Part shown: positions 53,178 through 62,551 of the stretch, piece after piece
How positions within the stretch are numbered: the stretch's first letter is position 1
Layout: each line of letters starts with the position of its first letter
NCBI GenBank assembly: GCA_902519235.1
Contig: CABYJE010000001.1
Coordinates: forward strand, 62,001-126,000
Length of the DNA: 64,000 bases
Source: an uncultured Prochlorococcus sp.
GTDB taxonomy: Bacteria; Cyanobacteriota; Cyanobacteriia; PCC-6307; Cyanobiaceae
Direction of reading: 5' to 3'
The notes under the pieces: generated by a model
Seen by the model: only the letters and a program-made list of their open reading frames with translations
What the model was told of the DNA's origin: nothing
Database searches by the model: none
Program-made: the position numbers and the translations under genes

Positions 53178-54491
53178 TTGTTTAAAGAAGAAATAATACA
53201 TCAATTAGAATTACACCCAAGTAGATTAGATAAAGAAAAAATCATCTCAGAAGCAATGGAAGAAGGTCTAGATGATTTTTTTGAAGGTATACGTATGGCA
53301 CTTGATCCATTGGTAACTTTTGGTGTAAAAATTGTCCCTGAGAAAGAGACTGAAAAAAGTCAAAATTTTTTATGGGAAGATTTTAGAAAATTAGCCAATA
53401 AGCTTATTCAAAGAGAACTTACTGGTCACGCTGCTCGCGATGCAATTCTTACGGCTATGGAATCTGCAACAAAAGAAGAGTGGAATGGATTTTATAGACG
53501 AGTTTTAATTAAAGATCTTAGATGTGGTGTCTCTGAAAAAACAATCAACAAGATAGCAAAGAAATTTCCCAAATATGCTATTCCTATTTTTTCTTGTCCT
53601 TTAGCTCATGACAGTGCAAATCATGAAAAAAAAATGATAGGAAAAAAGCAAATTGAAATCAAATTAGATGGTGTACGCGTCTTAACTATTATTAGACAAA
53701 ATAAAGTAGAAATGTTTTCTCGTAATGGAAAACAATTCCATAATTTTGGTCATATTATCTCAGAAATAGAAAAAGCCTTAAAAGAAGACCCAGTACCTTT
53801 TGACTTAGTACTCGATGGTGAAGTGATGAGCGCTAACTTTCAAGATTTAATGAAACAGGTACATAGAAAAGATGGCAAACAAACCAAAGACGCAGTTCTC
53901 CACTTATTTGACTTATGTCCCCTTGAATACTTTCAAAAAGGGAGATGGAACACTAGTCAAACAAAAAGGAGTTTATTAGTAAAAGAATGGGTAGCAAAAC
54001 ATTCTATACTTCTAAAACATATACAAACACTTGAATGGGAAAATGTAGATCTTGACACTATTGAAGGACAAAAAAGATTTGTAGAACTGAATAAATCTGC
54101 TGTGGAAGGTGGGTATGAAGGAGTAATGATTAAAGATCCTGATGCTATGTATGAATGTAAAAGAACACACAGTTGGTTAAAAGCAAAACCTTTCATTGAA
54201 GTCACTTTAAAAGTTGTATCTGTTGAGGAAGGTACAGGTCGCAACAAAGGGAGACTGGGAGCAATCCTGGTAGAAGGAGAAGATGATGGGTATGAATACA
54301 GTCTTAGTTGCGGAAGCGGATTTAGTGATATTCAACGTGCAGAATATTGGTCAAAACGTAATCATCTCGTTGGTCAACTTGTAGAAATCAGAGCTGATGC
54401 AAAAACCAAGTCAAAGGATGCAGTGGCTTTTAGTCTTAGGTTTCCTAGATTTAAATGCTTTCGAGGATTTAAAGATGGAGAAAAAGTTTAA
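53178..54491 (+). CDS. ATP-dependent DNA ligase, phage T4-like
   Basis: Joins DNA nicks by an ATP-derived lysyl-AMP. The 437-aa protein (TTG start) has motif I IEIKLDGVRV with nucleotidyl Lys162, motif III LVLDGEVM, motif IV EGGYEGVMIKD, motif V SWLKAKPF and a C-terminal OB domain. The N-terminal region carries RELTGHAARDAIL and IKDLRCGVSEKTINKI, closely resembling from memory the matching part of T4 DNA ligase (LTGNAA..., DLECG...). The chromosome must also encode the usual NAD-dependent LigA elsewhere, so this is an extra ligase. Viral origin is likely but unproven. Confidence 0.92.
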   Translation: MFKEEIIHQLELHPSRLDKEKIISEAMEEGLDDFFEGIRMALDPLVTFGVKIVPEKETEKSQNFLWEDFRKLANKLIQRELTGHAARDAILTAMESATKEEWNGFYRRVLIKDLRCGVSEKTINKIAKKFPKYAIPIFSCPLAHDSANHEKKMIGKKQIEIKLDGVRVLTIIRQNKVEMFSRNGKQFHNFGHIISEIEKALKEDPVPFDLVLDGEVMSANFQDLMKQVHRKDGKQTKDAVLHLFDLCPLEYFQKGRWNTSQTKRSLLVKEWVAKHSILLKHIQTLEWENVDLDTIEGQKRFVELNKSAVEGGYEGVMIKDPDAMYECKRTHSWLKAKPFIEVTLKVVSVEEGTGRNKGRLGAILVEGEDDGYEYSLSCGSGFSDIQRAEYWSKRNHLVGQLVEIRADAKTKSKDAVAFSLRFPRFKCFRGFKDGEKV

Positions 54492-54580
54492 ATTTTAAAA
54501 AAATAATTTTCAACAAAATAGTCAAAGAAATATGTGGTTTTTAAATAAAAAAAATAAAAATCTTGGCTATAAAATATAAG

Positions 54581-54586
54581 TATAAT
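54581..54586 (+). promoter_or_regulatory. Candidate -10 element for the 50-codon gene
   Basis: A perfect TATAAT lies 24 bases before the ATG at 54610. No -35 matches at 16-18 bp spacing. It fits a short leader for the small gene downstream. Confidence 0.4.
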
Positions 54587-54609
54587 TATCAGGACTTTTT
54601 GAGAGACTC

Positions 54610-54762
54610 ATGATGAAAAAAAAAGTTTTCAACTTCATAAAAACACCTTGTGGACAGGCAAAATATATCGAATTAGAAGCCAACAAAACTTTACTAGGTA
54701 AATTAAGGCTTTTGTGGTTTATCTTAATTGCATCAATTAGAGATTGGAATATTAAAGATTAA
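54610..54762 (+). CDS. Small 50-aa protein, unknown
   Basis: A 50-codon frame: MMKKKVFNFIKTPCGQ at the start, a middle KYIELEANKTLLGK, and a hydrophobic stretch LRLLWFILIASIRDW near the end that may associate with membrane. It is preceded by GAGA at a ribosome-binding distance and by TATAAT. Convergent with the TVP38-like gene, 4 bases apart. It does not match any family I know. Confidence 0.5.
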   Translation: MMKKKVFNFIKTPCGQAKYIELEANKTLLGKLRLLWFILIASIRDWNIKD

Positions 54763-54766
54763 ATTC

Positions 54767-55363
54767 TTAAGATTTTTCAAAATATTCTCTGGAATATTTA
54801 GCTGAGAAATATACCACTAAAAAAGTTGAAATAATTCCAATGCTATTAATATATAAATTATTTGGTGATTGCACATTTTTTAACTCCTGAATACTTTTTG
54901 CCAAACTACCTATTGAGCAATAAAGAAAAGTTCCTGGAATTATTCCAAGAAGACCAAGAGCGAAATCTCTAAATTTAACATTATTCAAACCATAAAAATA
55001 ATTAAGAATACTGAAAGGAAATATCGGCGATAATCTAGCTAAAAAAATTAATTTAAGTCCGCCTTTTTCTACTACTTTTTCCATGACACTTAATTTGGGG
55101 TAACGGCTAAAAAGGTTTTTTAGCTTTTTTGCAAAAAAACTTTTTGATACAAAAAAAGCAACTGATGCTCCTATGGAAGCGGAAATGAAAACGATAATTG
55201 ATCCTAAATATGAGCCATATAAAAAACCTGACAATAAAGATAACCAAGAGGCTGGAAGTATTAATAAAACAATTAAAATATAAATACAAACAAACGAAAA
55301 GATCCCAACGCCAGTATTAAAAAAAAAAGACAAATTATAAATATTTTCAAGAAATATATTCAT
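54767..55363 (-). CDS. TVP38/TMEM64 (VTT domain) membrane protein
   Basis: Integral membrane protein of 198 aa in the DedA/VTT family. Hydrophobic segments lie about 18-45, 50-75, 110-130 and 145-190. Signature parts are LPASWLSLLSGFLYG, FLARLSPIFPFSILNYFYGL and LLGIIPGTFLYCSIGSLA. Family members act in lipid or undecaprenyl-phosphate movement. The ATG at 55363 is preferred; an in-frame TTG two codons upstream (55369) would overlap the valS stop. Downstream of valS on the same strand. Confidence 0.85.
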   Translation of the reverse strand: MNIFLENIYNLSFFFNTGVGIFSFVCIYILIVLLILPASWLSLLSGFLYGSYLGSIIVFISASIGASVAFFVSKSFFAKKLKNLFSRYPKLSVMEKVVEKGGLKLIFLARLSPIFPFSILNYFYGLNNVKFRDFALGLLGIIPGTFLYCSIGSLAKSIQELKNVQSPNNLYINSIGIISTFLVVYFSAKYSREYFEKS

Positions 55364-55365
55364 TC

Positions 55366-58122
55366 TCAATTCAAAAGTTCGAGTTTTTTAGTAATTCTTT
55401 CCTTTTGTACCGAACCCTCATTTAATTTAAATCTGCATTCGTCAACAATATCTTTTGGAGCCTTATCAACGAAATTTTTGTTAGATAATCTCTTATTTAA
55501 ATTTTCTAATTCAATAGTCACCTTTTTTAAATCCTTGGTTAACCTTTCCTTTAATGAATCTATATTTACAAAATCCTGAAAAGGTAAGTAAACCTCTAAA
55601 TCACTAATTATCCCAGAAAAGGATTTAGCAAAGTCTTTTTTATCAACAGCATTAGTTTTAAAAATAAATACTTCAGAAGATTTAGTTAAGGTTTGAATAT
55701 CATCAACTAAAGTTTTTAAAAAATCAATCAATTCATCATTGTCTGAAATTAAATATACAGGACCTTTTTCTGATGGCTTAAGACCTAATTCAGCTCTCAA
55801 ATTTCTAATCAGCCTAATAATTTCAAAGAGTTGCTGAAAGGAATTATCAAGCTTATTATCAACAAATTTATTTTCGTGAATTGGCCATTTTTGAAGAGAT
55901 AATAATGCATTATCTGGTTTTAGTTGCAGCACATGCCAAAGTTCCTCAGTAATATGCGGCATAAAAGGATGAATCATTATCAAAATATCATTGAGCACTT
56001 TTATTAAAACTTTTTCAGATATTTGTCGATTTTTAGTCTCTTTATTATTAAACCTTTGTTTAGCAAATTCTACATACCAGTCACAAAAATCATTCCATGC
56101 AAATTCATATAGAAGTTTCGCAGATTCTCCCAATTTATATTCTTTCAACAAAGCAGCGACTTTTATATTTACCTGATTCAATTTCGATAAAATCCATTTA
56201 TCACATAACTCTAAAGAAGTTTCATCACTCTCATTAAGCGAACAATTATTGTTAGAAGTTTTATTAATTAACACAAATTTAGTTGCATTCCATAATTTAT
56301 TCGCAAAATTTCTTGAAGCTTCAACAGTTGAAGATGTATCTTTTTTCCTATCAAAATCAAGCCTGATATCTTGTCCAGCGCCTGCAACTTCTCGAATTAA
56401 AGCAAATCGTAGAGCATCAGAACCATATTTATCAATTAATAGTATTGGATCAATACCATTACCTGAACTTTTACTCATTTTTTTATTGTTTTCATCTCGA
56501 ACTAGACCATGAATATAAACATCCTTAAAAGGAATATTATTTGTAAAAGTATTCCCCATCATTGTCATTCTGGCCACCCAGAAGAAAATAATATCGAAAC
56601 CAGTAATAAGAACATTATTTGGATACCATTTTTTAAAATCCGGATCATTTGTATTTGGCCAGCCAAGGGTTGAGAAAGGCCATAAACCACTCGAAAACCA
56701 TGTATCCAAAACATCTTTATCACGAACCAATTTAATATTTAATCCAAATTTTTTATTAGCTTCGATTAAGGCATCCTCTTCATTTCTTGCAACGATATAT
56801 GGAGTATTTTGTTCTATTGAGTCTTGAGAGTCATCTAAAACATACCAGGCTGGTATTTGGTGCCCCCACCACAATTGCCGACTGATACACCAATCATTAA
56901 TATTCTCTAACCAATCCTTATAAACTTTCTCCCAGCGTGGCGGAATAAACGATGGTTTTTTAGAATCAATTTCATTAAGACATCCTTTTGATATATCATC
57001 CATTTTCAAAAACCATTGTGTTGACAATAAAGGTTCAATTGGCACCTTACCTCTATCAGAAAAAGGAACAGTATGTTTATAATCCTCTATCTTTGTCAAA
57101 AGGCCTAAGTTATCCAATTCTTTGATAATTTTCTTTCTAGCCTCATATCTATCTAAATTTTGAAAAATACCTGCATTAATATTTAAAGTGCCATCTTTGT
57201 TCATTACATTAATCTGTTTTAAATTATGCCTTTTTCCTATTGCAAAATCATTTGGATCATGGGCTGGAGTAACCTTCACACAGCCCGTACCAAAATCTTT
57301 ATCAACATGTGAATCAGCGATAATAGGTATTTCTCTATCAACGAAAGGAACTTTTACTTTGACACCAATAAATTCTTTATATCTATCATCATCAGGATTA
57401 ACTGCCACAGCAGTATCACCCAAAAGAGTTTCTGGTCTTGTTGTTGCAACTTCTAAGTACTTATCTAACTGTTCACCACTTTCAGCGATTAAAGGGTATT
57501 TAAAATGCCATAAATGACCATTTACTTCTTGCATTTCAACTTCAAGATCACTTACGGCAGATTGAGATTGAGGACACCAATTAACCAAATATTCGCCTCT
57601 ATAAATTAAATTCTTTTTATAGAGAATATTAAAAGCCTCAATAACTGCTTCATTTAATTTTTGATCAAGAGTAAATCTTTCTCTAGTCCAGTCAACTGAA
57701 TATCCTATCCTTTTTAATTGAGAAACTATCCTTCCACCACTTTGTTCTTTCCAGTTCCATGCTCTTTTAAGAAATTCATCTCTTCCAATATCTTCGCTTG
57801 TTTTGCCTTCACTTTTTAATTGTTTTTCGAGAATAGTTTGAACAGCTATTGAAGCATGATCAGTCCCCGGTAAACACAAAACATTCTTTCCTAAAAGTCT
57901 TTGAAAACGTACTACAACATCTATCAAAGCCGTATTAAATGCATGCCCCATATGCAAAGATCCAGTTACATTTGGTGGCGGAATAACAACACAAAAAGGC
58001 TCCCCATCATCCTCAGGGTTAGGACTAAACGCCTTTAGACTTTCCCATTTTTCTTGCCACTTTTTCTCTACTTCAAAAGGTGAATAATTCTCTAAAGATA
58101 ATTGATCATTCATCTCTGTCAT
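55366..58122 (-). CDS. valS: Valyl-tRNA synthetase
   Basis: Charges tRNA-Val. The 918-aa class I enzyme has PPPNVTGSLHMGHAFN (HIGH-type motif), an editing domain (ATTRPETLLGDTAVAVNPDD), KKMSKSSGNGIDP (KMSKS), an anticodon-binding helical domain and a C-terminal coiled coil (about 860-915). The frame is open from a TTG at 58128, but the ATG at 58122 is preferred; another ATG is at 58113. A tRNA-Val gene lies 455 bases upstream on the same strand. Confidence 0.96.
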   Translation of the reverse strand: MTEMNDQLSLENYSPFEVEKKWQEKWESLKAFSPNPEDDGEPFCVVIPPPNVTGSLHMGHAFNTALIDVVVRFQRLLGKNVLCLPGTDHASIAVQTILEKQLKSEGKTSEDIGRDEFLKRAWNWKEQSGGRIVSQLKRIGYSVDWTRERFTLDQKLNEAVIEAFNILYKKNLIYRGEYLVNWCPQSQSAVSDLEVEMQEVNGHLWHFKYPLIAESGEQLDKYLEVATTRPETLLGDTAVAVNPDDDRYKEFIGVKVKVPFVDREIPIIADSHVDKDFGTGCVKVTPAHDPNDFAIGKRHNLKQINVMNKDGTLNINAGIFQNLDRYEARKKIIKELDNLGLLTKIEDYKHTVPFSDRGKVPIEPLLSTQWFLKMDDISKGCLNEIDSKKPSFIPPRWEKVYKDWLENINDWCISRQLWWGHQIPAWYVLDDSQDSIEQNTPYIVARNEEDALIEANKKFGLNIKLVRDKDVLDTWFSSGLWPFSTLGWPNTNDPDFKKWYPNNVLITGFDIIFFWVARMTMMGNTFTNNIPFKDVYIHGLVRDENNKKMSKSSGNGIDPILLIDKYGSDALRFALIREVAGAGQDIRLDFDRKKDTSSTVEASRNFANKLWNATKFVLINKTSNNNCSLNESDETSLELCDKWILSKLNQVNIKVAALLKEYKLGESAKLLYEFAWNDFCDWYVEFAKQRFNNKETKNRQISEKVLIKVLNDILIMIHPFMPHITEELWHVLQLKPDNALLSLQKWPIHENKFVDNKLDNSFQQLFEIIRLIRNLRAELGLKPSEKGPVYLISDNDELIDFLKTLVDDIQTLTKSSEVFIFKTNAVDKKDFAKSFSGIISDLEVYLPFQDFVNIDSLKERLTKDLKKVTIELENLNKRLSNKNFVDKAPKDIVDECRFKLNEGSVQKERITKKLELLN

Positions 58123-58218
58123 GTGCAAATTTTATTTCAATAAACTTTTTGTCTATTTTATCTTGAGAGCAGCTAATTATTGAAAATAATATTAGTTTGC
58201 AAAAAAGACACATTCATT

Positions 58219-58560
58219 CTACAAAAGTTTGAAACCAGAACCACAAGAACAACGTTTTGCATTTTTTGGTGTTGAAATAAGAAATCCACCCCCGCTCAAA
58301 TCACCGTAATAATCTAATTTTAAATCTTTCAGTAAATTAAACTTTTTTACATCCGCGTATAAAGTTACTCCCTCAGTTCTTGAAATAGGGGATCCATTAC
58401 ATGTACCTGGCCTTAATTTAATATGCATCCATCCTTCGGAACAATTTTTATCCTCTACTAAATCAATAGACATTTCTCCTGGAGAACCTCCAAAAGAAGC
58501 TTGCCTAGATAGTTCTGAAGCAGCACTTTGACTGATTGAAAGATTGACGATATCAGTCAT
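58219..58560 (-). CDS. HesB/IscA-like iron-sulfur assembly protein
   Basis: A-type Fe-S carrier-like protein of 113 aa. The three Cys positions of the family are present: LRPGTCNG and the C-terminal CSCGSGF. Also DLSGGGFLIS, the usual strand before the Cys pair. The reading frame stays open to 58605, but that extension overlaps tRNA-Val, so the ATG at 58560 is the true start. Only 16 bases separate it from the tRNA. It probably helps load clusters for photosynthetic and respiratory proteins; the exact client is unknown. Confidence 0.87.
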   Translation of the reverse strand: MTDIVNLSISQSAASELSRQASFGGSPGEMSIDLVEDKNCSEGWMHIKLRPGTCNGSPISRTEGVTLYADVKKFNLLKDLKLDYYGDLSGGGFLISTPKNAKRCSCGSGFKLL

Positions 58561-58576
58561 TATAGAAATAATAAAT

Positions 58577-58647
<71 letters not shown>

Positions 58648-58745
58648 TTATGATAAACCATTCTAATTGATGAAGTTGAAATATTTATACTAAGTATTTA
58701 AATATTTCATGATTAAGGCAAAATTGAATTAATAAAATTTATCCT

Positions 58746-59591
58746 ATGTCCTCAAAAGATAGATATAACTTGCAAAAAAATTCCGATTTAGAGACTTTAG
58801 ATAGCTTTAAACTTTTAATATCTAATGTCAAATCATTGAAAGATAAAACTTGGGGATGCCCATGGCAGAAAATGCAGTCACATAAATCATTAATCCCATT
58901 TTTAAATGAAGAAAGTAGTGAATTTATAGATGCGATATATGAAAAAAATGCGGATAACATCTGTGAAGAGTTAGGAGATCTTTTATTACAAGTAATGCTT
59001 CATTCTGAAATTGGTTACGAAAACAAAGCATTTGAACTAAATGATGTTATAAAAAATCTAAACAAGAAAATTATTAATAGACATCCATATATTTTTAACA
59101 AAAAAGAAAAAGTATCTTTAGAAAAATCCCAACAGATTTGGGAAAATATTAAAAATTCAGAAAAAAAAGACCCTCAAATTGAATCATCGATTAGTAAAAA
59201 TTTAAATTTGAAAATCAAAAATTTACCTCCAACAGTTGGAACAGATAAAATCACAAATGTTGTTAAAGAATATGGTTTTAAATGGGAGAGTACCGATCAG
59301 ATTTTTGAAAAGTTAGAAGAAGAGATTAATGAATTAAAGGAAGCAATAAAAAGTAAAAATGATTCAGACATAAAAAATGAATTTGGAGATGTTTACTTTT
59401 CCCTTCTTAATCTCTCAAACTTTTTAAAAATAAATCCTGAGTCAGCTCTTCAAAAAACTAATAAAAAATTTTTAGACAGATTTTCAATCATTGAACATCA
59501 TGCAGGAGATAATATTAAAAAACAAACCCCTAAAGATTTTCAACGGCTTTGGCAAATAGCCAAGCATAAACTTAAAAGAAAAAATTCTTAA
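58746..59591 (+). CDS. mazG: MazG nucleoside triphosphate pyrophosphohydrolase
   Basis: Hydrolyses NTPs, often ppGpp-related or non-canonical nucleotides, to NMP and PPi. The 281-aa protein has the tandem MazG layout: domain 1 with CPWQKMQSHKSLIPFLNEESSEFIDAI and EELGDLLLQVMLHSEI, domain 2 with FKWESTDQIFEKLEEEINELKEA and EFGDVYFSLLNL (EExxE and ExxD metal sites). It begins the run mazG-speE-speB-gcvT-aspS and is divergent from tRNA-Val. Confidence 0.93.
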   Translation: MSSKDRYNLQKNSDLETLDSFKLLISNVKSLKDKTWGCPWQKMQSHKSLIPFLNEESSEFIDAIYEKNADNICEELGDLLLQVMLHSEIGYENKAFELNDVIKNLNKKIINRHPYIFNKKEKVSLEKSQQIWENIKNSEKKDPQIESSISKNLNLKIKNLPPTVGTDKITNVVKEYGFKWESTDQIFEKLEEEINELKEAIKSKNDSDIKNEFGDVYFSLLNLSNFLKINPESALQKTNKKFLDRFSIIEHHAGDNIKKQTPKDFQRLWQIAKHKLKRKNS

Positions 59592-59598
59592 AAAGCTA

Positions 59599-60450
59599 AT
59601 GACTCATACTTCAACATGGATAGATGAATATCATAAAGGCTCAAGATTCGGCCTAAATGGTGATATTTTAATTAAAAAAAAATCAAAATATCAAGAAATT
59701 CTTATTATTGAAAATGAACATTATGGCAGAGCTTTAATGCTAGATGGCTGTTGGATGACATCATTAAAAGACGAGAAATATTATCATGAGTGTCTTGTGC
59801 ATCCAGCATTAAGTAGCGTTAACGAAAAATCTAATGTACTCATTATTGGGGGTGGAGACGGTGGCACTGCAAGAGAATGCGTTAAATACTCTCAAATATC
59901 AAAAATTGATCTGGTAGAGATTGATGAGGAAGTAATTGAAATATCAAAAAAATTTTTAAAAGAAATTGGAGGCGAAGCATGGAACGATAATAGATTAAAG
60001 ATTCATATTGATGATGGTGTTCAATGGGTAAAAAAAACAAGAGATAATTTTTACGACGTTATATTTATAGATTGCTCAGATCCGTCAGAATTTTCAAATT
60101 TATTATTTTCAGATTCTTTTTATGAAGAATGTAAAAGAATACTTACACCAAAGGGGATATTAGCAATGCAAAGCGAATCTCCTGAATCCTTCAAAAATAT
60201 TCACATAAATATTTTGAAAACCCTAAAAAATATATTTAAAGTTTCTGAAACTATGTATTCCTTTGTGCCTATATATCCAAGCGGAATTTGGAGTTGGACA
60301 TTCGCTTCATCAGAAGATCTAAATTTATCAAAGCAAAATTACAATGAAGCCCTGAGAATAGAAAAAGGTTGTGAAATTTGGAATTTAAATTTTCAAAATG
60401 CAGCATTCAAAATGATGCCAAATAAAATTTTAAAAGAACTCAATTCATAG
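59599..60450 (+). CDS. speE: Spermidine synthase
   Basis: Transfers an aminopropyl group from decarboxylated SAM to putrescine. The 283-aa Rossmann-like protein has YQEILIIENEHYGRALMLDG, YHECLVHPALSS, the dcSAM motif IIGGGDGGTARECVKY, and FIDCSDPSEFSN. Length is typical. speB starts 1 base after its stop, so both act in the same pathway and are likely translated together. The decarboxylase that supplies dcSAM is not in this window. Confidence 0.94.
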   Translation: MTHTSTWIDEYHKGSRFGLNGDILIKKKSKYQEILIIENEHYGRALMLDGCWMTSLKDEKYYHECLVHPALSSVNEKSNVLIIGGGDGGTARECVKYSQISKIDLVEIDEEVIEISKKFLKEIGGEAWNDNRLKIHIDDGVQWVKKTRDNFYDVIFIDCSDPSEFSNLLFSDSFYEECKRILTPKGILAMQSESPESFKNIHINILKTLKNIFKVSETMYSFVPIYPSGIWSWTFASSEDLNLSKQNYNEALRIEKGCEIWNLNFQNAAFKMMPNKILKELNS

Positions 60451-60451
60451 A

Positions 60452-61333
60452 ATGATAAAAAATTTATTTGATAACGAAAATGCGATTTTTATGGGAGCAA
60501 AAAGAAACCCTGATGATTGCGTAATTGGTATATTTGGAGTCAATTATGATGGGACATGTTCATTCAAACCAGGAGCTAGATTTGGTCCAGATGCTATAAG
60601 ACAAGTCAGTTCTTGTTTAGAAACATATTGTCCAAAACTAAATAAAGATTTAGAGGATATTATGTATGTTGATTTTGGGTCAATACTAATTGATAAAAAT
60701 GATTCAAAGTCCGTTATTAAATCGGTTAAATCAGCAACAAATTATTTAATTAATAAACGCCTTAGTCCTATTATGCTTGGAGGAGAACACTCTATTACAA
60801 GGGGCGCTATTGAAGCATTAGTAAAAAAATATCCAGATCTGATATTGGTTCAACTTGATGCTCATGCAGACTTAAGAGAAACATATATAGGAAATAAACA
60901 TAGTCACGCTTGTGCAATGAAAAGATGCTTAGAAGTTCTACCTGAAAAGAAAATTTTACAAGTAGGAATAAGAAGTGGGACTAAGGAAGAATTTCAAATT
61001 ATGCATAACAACAAACAATTAGTTAACTTTTATCCAGGCGGAAATGCAAAAGAGTTAAAACAAGCTCTTCTACCATACGCTAAGTCTCCAATCTATTTAA
61101 CAATAGATTTAGATTGGTTTGATCCCAGTTTATTAGCAGGGACAGGCACTCCAGAACCAGGAGGATTTTTTTGGAATGATTTTGAAGAAATACTGAAAAC
61201 TTTAAAAGAATTTAGAATTGTAGCTTCAGATATTGTGGAATTATCTCCAGAAATTGATAAAAGCGGAGTTAGTAGCATAGTTGCAGCCAAAGTACTAAGA
61301 AGCTTAATTTTGTCATTAGAAAATATGCAATAA
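60452..61333 (+). CDS. speB: Agmatinase
   Basis: Hydrolyses agmatine to putrescine and urea. The 293-aa ureohydrolase has the Mn2+ motifs MLGGEHSITRG, LDAHADLRE and TIDLDWFDPSLLAGTGTPEPGG. It provides putrescine for SpeE directly upstream. Arginase and guanidinobutyrase are alternative activities of this fold, but the operon context favours agmatinase. Confidence 0.9.
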   Translation: MIKNLFDNENAIFMGAKRNPDDCVIGIFGVNYDGTCSFKPGARFGPDAIRQVSSCLETYCPKLNKDLEDIMYVDFGSILIDKNDSKSVIKSVKSATNYLINKRLSPIMLGGEHSITRGAIEALVKKYPDLILVQLDAHADLRETYIGNKHSHACAMKRCLEVLPEKKILQVGIRSGTKEEFQIMHNNKQLVNFYPGGNAKELKQALLPYAKSPIYLTIDLDWFDPSLLAGTGTPEPGGFFWNDFEEILKTLKEFRIVASDIVELSPEIDKSGVSSIVAAKVLRSLILSLENMQ

Positions 61334-61383
61334 AAAATTTCTAAACTACAGTGTAAAAATACTAAATACAAACTAAATATTTC

Positions 61384-62496
61384 ATGGATTTGCTAAGAAG
61401 TCCTCTTTATTCAAAATATGTTGAATCCAATGCAAAATTAGTTAATTTTGCAGGTTGGGAAATGCCCATATCATTTTCAGGATTAATTAAAGAACATGAA
61501 TCAGTTAGATCTTCAGCTGGATTATTTGATATTTCTCACATGGGTGTGATATCTGTTAAGGGAATCAATCCAAAGGATTATATTCAAAAATTTTTCCCTA
61601 CTAATTTATACTCCTTTTCTGAAGGTCAAGGGCTTTATACAGTAATGCTCAATGATAAAGGAGGAATAATAGATGATTTAATAATTTATGACCTTGGTAT
61701 ACAAAAAAATGACATATCAGAATTATTGTTAATAGTTAATGCAAGTAGATATGAAAGAGATTTTCAGTGGATAAAAAATAATTTAGATAAATATGAAATT
61801 TCGATAACAAACTTTAAAAAAGACAAGGTACTTTTAGCATTACAAGGAAAAAACTCATTCGATTTATTTGAAGAATGGATTGAATCTTCGATCTCACATA
61901 TCCCTAACTTTGGATGCGAATATAAAATTTTTGAACATATTTCGCCAAAAGAAAAATTTTTCGTTTCAAAGACAGGATATACAGGAGAAAATGGTCTTGA
62001 AATACTTTTATCTAAAAAAGCAGCAATTAATTTATGGGATTTCTCAACTTCCAAAAATGTTGCACCTTGTGGTTTAGGAGCTAGAGATACTCTTAGACTG
62101 GAAGCAGGCATGCATCTTTATGGTCAAGACATAAATGAAGAAACTTCTCCATATGAAGCAGGGTTAGGCTGGCTAGTACATCTAGAAAATAATCATGAAT
62201 TCTTTGGTAGGAAATTTCTTGAAGAGCAGTCAAAATTTGGTATTCAAAAAAAGTTAGTTGGTCTCTCTATAGAAGGTAAAGCAATAGGAAGAAAAGGTTG
62301 CGCAGTGCTTAAAGGTGAAGAAAATATTGGAACTATCACAAGCGGCAGTTGGTCTCCAAGTAAACAACAAGCTATAGCTTTTGCATACATCAATACTTCG
62401 CATGCCTTAATAAATAATGAAGTTCAAATATTAATAAGAGGCAAAAAATTCAAAGGGGTTATAACAAAAAGAGCCTTTTATAAAAAGAATTATTAA
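61384..62496 (+). CDS. gcvT: Aminomethyltransferase, T protein
   Basis: Transfers the methylene group from aminomethyl-lipoyl GcvH to tetrahydrofolate, releasing ammonia. The 370-aa protein has [48 protein letters not shown] with the folate-contact residues, and [16 protein letters not shown]. It lies 18 kb from gcvH-gcvP, following speB after 50 bases. No glycine riboswitch fits in that gap. Confidence 0.96.
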   Translation: MDLLRSPLYSKYVESNAKLVNFAGWEMPISFSGLIKEHESVRSSAGLFDISHMGVISVKGINPKDYIQKFFPTNLYSFSEGQGLYTVMLNDKGGIIDDLIIYDLGIQKNDISELLLIVNASRYERDFQWIKNNLDKYEISITNFKKDKVLLALQGKNSFDLFEEWIESSISHIPNFGCEYKIFEHISPKEKFFVSKTGYTGENGLEILLSKKAAINLWDFSTSKNVAPCGLGARDTLRLEAGMHLYGQDINEETSPYEAGLGWLVHLENNHEFFGRKFLEEQSKFGIQKKLVGLSIEGKAIGRKGCAVLKGEENIGTITSGSWSPSKQQAIAFAYINTSHALINNEVQILIRGKKFKGVITKRAFYKKNY

Positions 62497-62551
62497 CAAA
62501 ATTTACCCTTAAAGAATTATTATAAGTTATTGATAAATAAATCATACTTAG

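Noticed and set aside
53178..54491. Prophage remnant around the ATP-dependent ligase
   Set aside because: No integrase, structural or lysis genes and no tRNA-adjacent attachment repeat nearby; only the ligase looks viral.
61334..61383. Glycine riboswitch before gcvT
   Set aside because: The gap is 50 bases, shorter than a single glycine aptamer.
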